Origin: Bacillota bacterium
GTDB lineage: Bacteria; Bacillota; Clostridia; Acetivibrionales; DSM-2933
Direction of reading: 5' to 3'
Assembly: GCA_023430975.1 (NCBI GenBank)
Contig: JAEYYB010000125.1
Span: forward strand, 1-44,415
DNA: 44,415 bases
Each line of letters begins with the position of its first letter. Position 1 is the first letter of the stretch. A program made the translations under genes and the position numbers. Positions 27,066 through 34,269 of this stretch are shown here, piece by piece. The notes under the pieces are model-generated. The model saw nothing but the letters and a program-made list of their open reading frames with translations, was not told the origin of the DNA and made no database searches.

Positions 27066-27197
27066 TAGTCAAGATAACGTTAATTTTTAAGTATGTATGA
27101 ATATAAATTAAGATTCTTAACCTATTTGTAACTTTTGATATTAACTTTGATGATAAACTTGTATTACAAAACCTACTATAGGGAGTAAAAAGTAAAA

Positions 27198-27823
27198 ATG
27201 TACAGTTCTATCATTAAACAAAAAGAGGTTAAGATAATTTTATCAATGGTTTTTATTTTATGTATATTACCTTCATGTGGGCAAACTGAAAACAGTAAGG
27301 TTTTAAAGGTCTGTTTTACTCCAATGCCTACACCAACACCTATCACTACTTCCATTCAACTACAAAAGGATAAAAATTCAAATGATGATGATATTAATGA
27401 CCATTCTGAGTCTAAACCCTTGATTCACCCTAAGTATGCATCAGAAGACATAATTGATTTGGTAAAAGATTATATGTCTAAGGGCAAGGAAGATGAAATC
27501 TTTAAATTATTCTCTGTAGGTAAAAAGTTAGATAGTAGTTCCTTGTCCAGAATGCAAATTAGTTCAGAAGAAAAAGAGTACTTACAGAAAATTCTAAAAG
27601 AAAACGATTATGCGGAAAATACAGTAACATTGACCGATATTGATAATGATAATGTTGATTTTCTATAAATAATGGAGAGCATAAAATTTACAGGATAAAA
27701 GGTGATGATTATTATTTTGTATTTTTCTCTAATGAAAGTTATATATTCCAATTAAGTTCTTCATCGAAGGAACTTCTGGTAAAAATAGCACGTACATTTA
27801 CTTTATTTGAAAGGATTTTAAGG
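27198..27823 (+). pseudogene. Lipoprotein gene, frameshifted near 27660
   Basis: The start ATG 27198 encodes a lipoprotein signal (FILCILPSC, lipobox Cys ~27), a PTPTP linker and a helical domain (EDIIDLVKDYMSKGKEDEIFKLF). The frame stops at 27668 after DIDNDNVDF, but a one-base shift continues it smoothly (INNGEHKIYRIKGDDYYF, then NESYIFQLSSSSKELL) up to the start of the next gene. The original protein was probably ~205 residues. Function unknown; surface-anchored. The next gene is also a lipoprotein. Confidence 0.6.
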
Positions 27824-29065
27824 ATGAGAATATTAGGGAAAAGAATACTGTCAATTATTATTACACTTATAATAATACTATTGTTGATTTCATGTTCGGT
27901 TCAGAAAACAAGTAACAATGCTTCTGAAGTTGACAGGAATAAGATAGTTACAAAGAGTACGACGGTGCCTGCTCCAATGGCTGAAATAGAGGTACAATCG
28001 CTTGTGACACTATCAAACAGCGAGTGTAACTTTAATGGACAACTTGCAAATTTAAGACTTAAGATGGTTGAGGGAAGGTACTATGAGGACTGGAATCCTG
28101 GTCCGTATATGGGAACGATATGGGAGGGTAGTTTTCTGATTGAACTGTCAGATGAATATGGAAAAACCATTTCCACAACCGATATAAGCAAAATGTATTC
28201 TTGCCCATTAATATTCACATCATCATTTAAAATTGAATTTGATGATTATAACAATGACGGAGATTTGGATTTTACAATAGGTCAGTATGCATCAAGCAAT
28301 GGCAATGTATATAGGATATTTACATTAAAAAAAGACGGTAAGATTGAGGAACTTCAGATAAAAGACAGCTCAGAATTATTTATCAGCAAATCTACAGGAT
28401 ACTATTCTACAAAACTAAATAAAATCAATGGGAATGCTTTTGAAACAGAATATTATGATAATTCAGTGCCGGCTACATTCCATGACGTTTATAAATGGGA
28501 TGGCAAACAGTTTGTTCTTGAAAAAAGTCAAAAAATAACCCAAGATGAAGCGTTATCAGTTACCCCAACTAATTCAAAAGATACACCACAAAATACAAGT
28601 ATTGGGAAAGGTGCTCAAAAAAATAATAGCACCTTCTCTAATGCTTATAATAATCCAATTGATGAATACTTTGTTCCGCATATTAATAATCCTTCATGCG
28701 AAGCTGAACTAAGGGGATATCAAGATACATACAGAGGAGTGTGGGAATCTGAGTTTGTGAACATTATGAAGTGGATGTATAAAAAGTGCAAATATCAAAA
28801 GGATAAAGATAATCTGATTGCTTATAAGAATAGTGTCGAGCAATTAATTGATTCAGCATATACTGTTATTTATACCGACTTGATGGACAACTATAAGAAA
28901 CCTCCTGACAGTCATGATAGAAATTTATCTGGAAACGGAACACGCAGTTTTTTAAGTCAAATAAGAGCGGAGATATATAGAGATGCAGGTATGAAACTGA
29001 TTGATATATATGACAGAAGATATATCTTTTTAGACAAAGATTACTCAAAGGAACACTATGAATAA
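27824..29065 (+). CDS. Lipoprotein with VCBS/FG-GAP-like region and DUF1311/LprI-like C-terminal domain
   Basis: 413 residues. Signal ends in LLISC (Cys ~24). Residues ~60-230 are beta-rich with a calcium-loop-like DDYNNDGDLDFTIG, the kind seen in VCBS/FG-GAP proteins that report on measured quantities. After a low-complexity linker (~235-285) the C-terminal ~120 residues are helical (CEAELRGYQDTYRGVWESE, CKYQKDKDNLIAYKNSVEQ), resembling the DUF1311/LprI lysozyme-inhibitor-like fold. ATG follows AAAGGA. Exposed on the outer face of the membrane; function unknown. The domain matches are from pattern reading and are moderate. Confidence 0.7.
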   Translation: MRILGKRILSIIITLIIILLLISCSVQKTSNNASEVDRNKIVTKSTTVPAPMAEIEVQSLVTLSNSECNFNGQLANLRLKMVEGRYYEDWNPGPYMGTIWEGSFLIELSDEYGKTISTTDISKMYSCPLIFTSSFKIEFDDYNNDGDLDFTIGQYASSNGNVYRIFTLKKDGKIEELQIKDSSELFISKSTGYYSTKLNKINGNAFETEYYDNSVPATFHDVYKWDGKQFVLEKSQKITQDEALSVTPTNSKDTPQNTSIGKGAQKNNSTFSNAYNNPIDEYFVPHINNPSCEAELRGYQDTYRGVWESEFVNIMKWMYKKCKYQKDKDNLIAYKNSVEQLIDSAYTVIYTDLMDNYKKPPDSHDRNLSGNGTRSFLSQIRAEIYRDAGMKLIDIYDRRYIFLDKDYSKEHYE

Positions 29066-29453
29066 CTGTTCCAATAAACATAATTTAATTCAGTATCTTT
29101 ATGAGTTGCTTTCTATTTTAAATCATTATATAGTAATTGTATACAAATTATTAATGTTTTACTAGCAAAAGTATTGAAAAGATACATCAAATAGAATTGC
29201 TTATATAAATAAAGAGATTATCGGTGCTGATGGTCCTGTCTCATATGTTTGGGACAAGCGTGACAATAAATGGGATTGTTATATTAAACATACGTAGCCT
29301 TTTGGAATATTAACTTTGCCAGCATGAAATTCCAGGTATAGATAGTTCTATTGGTATTATACTGGGATATGGAAATTATGACGGGCATAGGGCAACAGTG
29401 TTAAATTGAGAATTGTAAAGAGAATCAAAGAAAGTATTTTGAGGTGATAACGA
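29066..29453 (+). pseudogene. Intergenic stretch with protein-like remnants
   Basis: No intact gene is seen. Two short open stretches read like pieces of one lost protein: KEIIGADGPVSYVWDKRDN followed by a stop at 29295-29297, and EIPGIDSSIGIILGYGNYD ending at TGA 29407-29409. The gap between them contains stops in all useful frames. Family unknown. The end of the stretch carries the ribosome binding site GAGGTGAT of the next gene. Confidence 0.4.
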
Positions 29454-29744
29454 ATGAAAAGGTTTACATGCCTGATGATAAGTATAATTCTTTTTTGTTC
29501 TATTGCGGCTGGATGCAATACAACAGAGAGTACAAAAACGGGATTAAAATATGGAACTTACAAAATTGAAAAGGTAAAGCATTTACCCCTATTCAGTTCA
29601 TCAACTCCTGATTATTTCCTGGAACAAAACTCAGGGGTACTATTTAATGTTAAAGACGGAGCTTTCAAGGCGGGTGCTTTTAGCTTATATGCTGTTTTTT
29701 CAGCATATAATTACAGTTTAATTAACATTATCAAAAAGTTGTAA
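29454..29744 (+). CDS. Small lipoprotein, probably 3'-truncated
   Basis: 96 residues with a clear lipoprotein signal (MKRFTCLMISIILFCSIAAGC, lipobox Cys 21; written as two parts: hydrophobic core then AAGC). The next ~45 residues (GTYKIEKVKHLPLFSSST) look like the start of a secreted domain, but from about residue 70 the coding sequence runs into 29 bases nearly identical to the 3' half of the rnpB terminator (29662-29690), followed by a hairpin. The C-terminus is therefore likely not original. Good binding site (GAGGTGAT). Function unknown. Confidence 0.55.
   Translation: MKRFTCLMISIILFCSIAAGCNTTESTKTGLKYGTYKIEKVKHLPLFSSSTPDYFLEQNSGVLFNVKDGAFKAGAFSLYAVFSAYNYSLINIIKKL
29662..29690 (+). repeat. 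Duplicate of the 3' half of the rnpB terminator
   Basis: 29 bases match 24003-24031 with three differences (core AAGGCGGGTG, then GCTTATAT). The left arm needed to form the rnpB-type hairpin is absent here, so this is a half terminator fused into the lipoprotein frame. Confidence 0.7.
29686..29709. terminator. Hairpin between convergent lipoprotein and AraC genes
   Basis: A perfect 9-bp stem (TATATGCTG/CAGCATATA) with a TTTTTT loop, just before the AraC gene's stop on the opposite strand. No T run follows on either side, so efficiency is doubtful. Confidence 0.45.
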
Positions 29745-30617
29745 CTTTTCACGGTAAGATTTTGGAGTCATATTGAAGTTTCTCTTAAATAGTCTGTAAA
29801 AATATGTAATATCACCAAATCCGCAGGAAGATGATATTTCTTTTATACTCATATTGGTTGTAGATAGGAGCATTTTTGCTATGCCAAGTTTCTGATTAAT
29901 TATATATTCAAAAGGCGGCTGACCAATAATTTCTCCAAATATCCTGCAAAAAAATGTTCGGCTTAGTCCGCACATATCAGCAAGGGTGTCAAGGGAAAAA
30001 GAACTATATAAATTGTTATCAATATAGTTTTTGCAGAGCATTATTTTTTTATAATTGTTCTTTACCGACTGGCTTTTAAAAACAATTGATTGATTATTCA
30101 ATTCTTTGATTAGCATAGTAAATATTTTCAATAAATCGGTCTTCATAGAAAGCTGATTGTTAATATTCTTTTGGGAACAGGTATTGAATATGTTTAAAAA
30201 AAGCTGCATATACTCATTAAAATTAGGGGTATTGAATTTATGAGGAATGTTATCGAAAAAATCCACATAAGGAAGCATTTCATTTTCGCCTGCCAGCCAA
30301 TAGGCTACTTTGGAATTGTAAATATCTTTACGGGATTCGGAATAAACAGGATCAAATATAATAGTACAAAAATAGTAGCCTGAGATTCCCTGAACTTCCA
30401 AACCCGGCTTTCTGAAAAAAATGTCTCCTTTAACCGCTTCAAGCCATTTTCCATCGGTAAATATTTTGCCCGATCCTCCTGTGATCAGTTCAAGCTCATA
30501 AAGCATTACTATCCTGCGGTTATAAAGTATCCCTACAGGCCACGAATGGGTTTCTTCATTAATGTTATTGCAGTCAATAATATATGGATTTATGAGGTTT
30601 TGACTTTCTACTTTCAT
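29718..30617 (-). CDS. AraC-family transcriptional regulator
   Basis: 299 residues. The N-terminal ~170 residues form a cupin-type sensor half (MLYELELITGGSGKIF, GDIFFRKPGLEVQGI), and the C-terminal ~100 residues hold the two helix-turn-helix motifs: LDTLADMCGLSRTFFCRIF and IKEISSSCGFGDITYFYRLF followed by the signature FKRNFNMTPKSYRE. Start ATG after GGAGGG. The family usually binds a small sugar in the cupin domain and activates nearby catabolic genes. It is divergent from the GH8 cellulase gene across a 464-bp gap that contains a hairpin repeat, so control of that cellulase is the simplest inference. No ligand can be assigned. Confidence 0.92.
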   Translation of the reverse strand: MKVESQNLINPYIIDCNNINEETHSWPVGILYNRRIVMLYELELITGGSGKIFTDGKWLEAVKGDIFFRKPGLEVQGISGYYFCTIIFDPVYSESRKDIYNSKVAYWLAGENEMLPYVDFFDNIPHKFNTPNFNEYMQLFLNIFNTCSQKNINNQLSMKTDLLKIFTMLIKELNNQSIVFKSQSVKNNYKKIMLCKNYIDNNLYSSFSLDTLADMCGLSRTFFCRIFGEIIGQPPFEYIINQKLGIAKMLLSTTNMSIKEISSSCGFGDITYFYRLFKRNFNMTPKSYREKLQLFDNVN

Positions 30618-30646
30618 CAGATACCCTCCTTATAATTTATTATAAA

Positions 30647-30675
30647 ATATTATAAGAGAAAATAATATAGTGCAA
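30647..30675 (-). promoter_or_regulatory. Candidate promoter of the AraC-family gene
   Basis: On the minus strand TTGCAC (30670-30675) is followed by TATAAT (30649-30654, 15-bp spacer) or the overlapping TAATAT (30647-30652, 17-bp spacer), about 30 bp before the start codon. Confidence 0.45.
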
Positions 30676-30940
30676 TAAAAAATAATATATGCAATTGTTT
30701 TGAATATTTGAGAAAAAGTATAATTATAGTGTTAAAAGCTGAATGAAATTAGAATTAATATGCTTTTGCAGGAGGTGAAGATTTAAAATACAGTTATTGT
30801 AACTTTAAGTTTTAGATGGGAGGTACTGTAGGATACGATAATACTAAATAATAGAGTCCAATTAAAATTCGATTAAGTATTAAAAAAATAATGCTTATTT
30901 AATAAAAATTTTTCATTTTTTACAGTTATTATATTTTATA

Positions 30941-31044
30941 TATATGAAAAGTGTTAATGATCTTACATTTGTTAGAGCAAATAACGAACGGTTTTTACGG
31001 AATTTGCGATAGACAAATGTAAAAGATTATTCACTTTTCATATA
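30941..31044. repeat. Hairpin repeat family 1, copy C (long form), in the GH8 leader
   Basis: Three nested inverted repeats: outer 13 bp TATATGAAAAGTG/CACTTTTCATATA (30941-30953 with 31032-31044), middle TTACATTTGT/ACAAATGTAA (30963-30972 with 31013-31022), inner GCAAAT/ATTTGC (30977-30982 with 31002-31007). Segments AAAAGTGTTAAT, ATCTTA, GACAAATGTAA and CACTTTT are shared with copy B. It ends 37 bases before the cellulase start, so as RNA it would sit just upstream of the ribosome binding site. Confidence 0.8.
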
Positions 31045-31081
31045 GAAAATTAAATCAAAGTTTAAAGGGGGATTAACATAT

Positions 31082-32545
31082 ATGAAAAGATTTTTGCAGT
31101 ACATAATCACAAGCATTTTACTTGTATGTCTGGTGCAAGCTAACATATACTCAGCTGAAGTAGCATCTTTACCTTCTACGAATCCTTATCCTTATGGTAT
31201 TAGTTCTTTGGCGTCTGATCAGGCAAGTACCAATGCCATGCTATTAAGAGATTGGGAAGAGTGGAAAAGCAAACGTATAACCTCAAGTGGAGCGGGTGGT
31301 TACAAAAGAGTACAGACCTCCGAGAACCAGGAGTTCACAACATGCTCTGAAGGTATGGGATATGGTATGCTTCTCTCTGTATATTTTAATGAGAAGACTT
31401 TATTTGATGACCTTTATCGATATGCCAAGAAATACTTTAATGGGCATGGTCTTATGAATTGGTCTATTGATAAAAACGGTTCCGTTGCAGGAACAGGACC
31501 TGCCACAGATGGTGATGAAGATATGGCAACTGCCTTGGTGTTTGCCCATAAAAGATGGGGATCAAACGGTATAATTAACTACGAACAGGAAGCAAAAAAT
31601 TATATAAATAATCTTTATAGATATTGTGTAGAGCCTGGAACTTATGTTTTGAAACCTGGTGAATGGGGAGGCTCTGATGCTTTGAATCCATGCTATTTTG
31701 CTCCTGCTTGGTACAGAATTTATGCAGATTTTACAGGTAATCAAGATTGGCTGAAAGTTGTGGACAAGTGCTACGAGATAATAATTGATAAAATTGGAAA
31801 ATATAATAACGGAACAGGATTGGTTCCAGACTGGTGTAAGGTTGACGGAACGGCTCAGAATCTTACGGTTTGGAATGGTAGTGCAAAGTATGAATATAGC
31901 TATGATGCAGCACGAATGCCATGGAGAATTGCATTGGATTACTCGTGGTACGGTACTAAAAAGGCTAAGGAGTACTGTGATAAGACTAATGCATTTTTCA
32001 AAACAGTAGGTGTCACAAATATTGTAGATGGCTATTCATTGACAGGAGAAAAAATTGGATCATACCATAATCCTTCTTTTGTAGCTACAGCTGCAGCGGG
32101 CTACCTAACCGGTTCGGATTTGAATTTCGGGCAAAGCATGTTTAATGAGGCTGTAATTCTAAAGGATGGAGAACCTTACGATTACTATGGAAATACTTTG
32201 AGAATGTTGACCTTAATGTATATGTCAGGTAATTTCCCCAACTTTTACTCACCTACAAATACACCTACAAATACACCTACGAATACTCCAACAAATACGC
32301 CTGCAAGTACACCTACAGCAACACATACCAATACCCCTACTCCAACCAATAATGTTAAACAGGTACCTGAGGATATTAATGGAGACAGGGCTGTAAATAT
32401 GGCAGATGTTATATTAATGGCTTCTCATTTCAACACAACTGCTTCAGAAAGTAATTATAACAAGAACTGTGATTTAAATAATGATGGTGTTATTAATATG
32501 AGTGATATTGTAATGATTGCTTCAAAATTTAACTATACATATTAG
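31082..32545 (+). CDS. celA: Cellulosomal endoglucanase, GH8 + dockerin (CelA-like)
   Basis: 487-residue endo-beta-1,4-glucanase similar to C. thermocellum CelA. Signal peptide ~1-24; GH8 (alpha/alpha)6 barrel ~33-390 with the proton donor E90 in CSEGMGYG, the TDGDEDMA substrate-binding segment (~142-149) and YSYDAARMPWRIALDYSW carrying the family's conserved Asp; then a PTNT-repeat linker of near-identical 12-base units and a C-terminal dockerin (DINGDRAVNMADV and DLNNDGVINMSDI). The enzyme cleaves amorphous cellulose or mixed-linkage glucan and should attach to scaffoldin outside the cell. ATG follows AAAGGGGGA. Its leader carries hairpin repeat C, and it is divergent from an AraC-family regulator. 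Symbol chosen by architecture and similarity. Confidence 0.93.
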   Translation: MKRFLQYIITSILLVCLVQANIYSAEVASLPSTNPYPYGISSLASDQASTNAMLLRDWEEWKSKRITSSGAGGYKRVQTSENQEFTTCSEGMGYGMLLSVYFNEKTLFDDLYRYAKKYFNGHGLMNWSIDKNGSVAGTGPATDGDEDMATALVFAHKRWGSNGIINYEQEAKNYINNLYRYCVEPGTYVLKPGEWGGSDALNPCYFAPAWYRIYADFTGNQDWLKVVDKCYEIIIDKIGKYNNGTGLVPDWCKVDGTAQNLTVWNGSAKYEYSYDAARMPWRIALDYSWYGTKKAKEYCDKTNAFFKTVGVTNIVDGYSLTGEKIGSYHNPSFVATAAAGYLTGSDLNFGQSMFNEAVILKDGEPYDYYGNTLRMLTLMYMSGNFPNFYSPTNTPTNTPTNTPTNTPASTPTATHTNTPTPTNNVKQVPEDINGDRAVNMADVILMASHFNTTASESNYNKNCDLNNDGVINMSDIVMIASKFNYTY

Positions 32546-32854
32546 AAATATTGTTTCTATCCGAGGTAAAAGTCTAGAACTTGAGCCAATCTCTATAAAC
32601 GGCTAATGAATATGATTGGAAGGACTTTATTGATCTTCAAATACTCTGATATTAACTTGCAAACAGGAAGGAAATGCAATAACGTATATTGTATTTCCTT
32701 CCTGTGCTAGTTCTGCAAGTTACTTCAAATCCACATTAAAAGCCTATTCAAGCTACTTGCCAATATTCTTAAAGTATAGCTTCGTCAGCACTTCTACACT
32801 GTGTTAATTTCTACATCTTTTCAATCAGGCTGTGAGATGAGATATAGAAGCAAG
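32546..32854. other. Gap between convergent GH8 and solute-binding genes
   Basis: 309 bases with no supported gene; its main content is the long nested hairpin at 32653-32722. I see nothing else of note. Confidence 0.6.
32653..32722. terminator. 70-nt nested hairpin between convergent genes
   Basis: Outer arms TAACTTGCA/TGCAAGTTA (32653-32661 with 32714-32722), middle 13-bp arms ACAGGAAGGAAAT/ATTTCCTTCCTGT (32663-32675 with 32693-32705), inner CAATA/TATTG. Probably a factor-assisted or bidirectional terminator for the GH8 gene and the convergent solute-binding gene; no T run is present on either strand. Confidence 0.6.
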
Positions 32855-34174
32855 TTAATTTTCCAACAGTGCTTTGCGCTCTTCGCTAAGTGTACTTTCA
32901 ATTTTATCTGTTATATTTCTAATTGCTGTTTTTGAGTCGGGATTTTTGACAGTTGCCTCAGAAATATCTTTCTCAAATATTGATAATGCTGTATCGTCCA
33001 ATGGTGTTAATTTGTATTGTTTCATTTTTTCTGCCAATTCTTCATATAGCGGCTGAACGTCTTGCTCCAAAAATGAATTCCTTGCTTCCATTTGCCTATT
33101 GTTTCTTCTTGCTGGTTTATATCCATTTACCATATCATAATTTACTCCCCCATTTTGATGGGTAAAAGCAAATTCAACAAACTTCCAGGCATTATTCTTG
33201 TTGTTGCTTTGTGCATTTATTGCTATTTTTGTATCTGAATGCCAGGCGTATATTCCAAGGGGAGGTTTGGTTGCTTTCCATTTGCCAGCTTGATCCGGTG
33301 CATAATTCTGAAGGGATCCGGCACCCCAAGAGCCCAAATTAAACACCATAACCAGCTTGCTATCCTGTATAGCTTTTGCTCCTGGTGCGTCCCAAAAACT
33401 GTTTTCAAGTTCAAAACCAGCTTTATGTGATTCTTTCGCAATATCGAGCAATTTCACAAAGTCATCTGTATTTCTTAAAAATTTTAAATTTTTGTCAAAT
33501 ATTCCTACGGATGATCCCAACAAGTTTGGAAGATCTGTAGGCCACTGAAAAATATATTGACCCTTAGGTCTTAATTTATTTGCTATGGCAAGAAGGTTTT
33601 CCGGCTTTTCTATAAACTTACCAAACTCTTCCGGCTCCGATGGAAATCCATTTTCCTTCATAACGTCCTCACGATAAAAAGTAACATATGGTGATGTCAA
33701 AAATGTCATAGCCAAAAGGCTTTTACCATCGATGGATTTGTTGCTTTCCCAAACATCCTCCGGAAAATCTTTTTCATACCTGCCAGCTAAATATGGTTCC
33801 TTTAGCAAATTTTCAAGAACGCCATTTACAGTATATTGACCAAAGAATGAGCTGTCAAAAAATAAAATATCCGGTCCTGTTCCCGATGACAATGCAGAAA
33901 GACATTCGCTATTAAACTTTTCTATAGAATCAAACTTTGTAATGTTAATCTTAATATTCGGATAATATATCTCGAAATCTAGCTTTATACCATCTAATCC
34001 GCTATTGGCTGCCCAAACGTTTATTTCGGTATTTATGGGAGATTCTTGAGGAACAGGAGTTTGTGTCACTGAATTTGTAATAGAAGGTGGTTTATATGAA
34101 GATTGCCCGCAACTACAAAAAATTATGAAAGCACAGAGTAACAAAGAAAAACGAAAAAAGTTTAACACTTTCAT
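32855..34174 (-). CDS. ABC-type (sugar) solute-binding lipoprotein, family 1, orphan
   Basis: 439 residues. Lipoprotein signal with lipobox FCSC (Cys ~22), Pro/Ser linker, then a two-lobed bacterial extracellular solute-binding domain of the sugar class: INVWAANSGLDGIKLDFEIY, GTGPDILFFDSSFFGQY, and the WKFVEFAF and NGYKPARRNN segments near the C-terminus. Such proteins normally deliver oligosaccharides to an ABC importer, but no permease or ATPase gene is nearby. Instead it lies 95 bp downstream of a membrane GGDEF-EAL gene on the same strand, so it may act as a sensory partner, or share a distant transporter. Excellent binding site (AAGGAGG, 7 nt spacing). The binding fold is firm; the ligand is unknown. 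Confidence 0.9.
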   Translation of the reverse strand: MKVLNFFRFSLLLCAFIIFCSCGQSSYKPPSITNSVTQTPVPQESPINTEINVWAANSGLDGIKLDFEIYYPNIKINITKFDSIEKFNSECLSALSSGTGPDILFFDSSFFGQYTVNGVLENLLKEPYLAGRYEKDFPEDVWESNKSIDGKSLLAMTFLTSPYVTFYREDVMKENGFPSEPEEFGKFIEKPENLLAIANKLRPKGQYIFQWPTDLPNLLGSSVGIFDKNLKFLRNTDDFVKLLDIAKESHKAGFELENSFWDAPGAKAIQDSKLVMVFNLGSWGAGSLQNYAPDQAGKWKATKPPLGIYAWHSDTKIAINAQSNNKNNAWKFVEFAFTHQNGGVNYDMVNGYKPARRNNRQMEARNSFLEQDVQPLYEELAEKMKQYKLTPLDDTALSIFEKDISEATVKNPDSKTAIRNITDKIESTLSEERKALLEN

Positions 34175-34269
34175 TTTTTGGCCTCCTTATTATATCTTTT
34201 AAATACTCATTGTTATATTTACAAACCTAATTTAAATAAACAGCAAAGAAGTGGCTGGCACTAAGCTAA

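Larger units (their letters stand above)
30618..31081. other. Shared upstream region of araC-type regulator and GH8 cellulase
   Basis: 464 bases without a supported gene. It holds a candidate leftward promoter for the regulator (30647-30675), an orphan GGAGGTG-like site near 30772 with no useful ORF after it (an 11-codon reading at ~30816 is not credible), and repeat copy C (30941-31044), which ends 37 bases before the cellulase ATG and would form a large hairpin in its leader. Confidence 0.6.
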
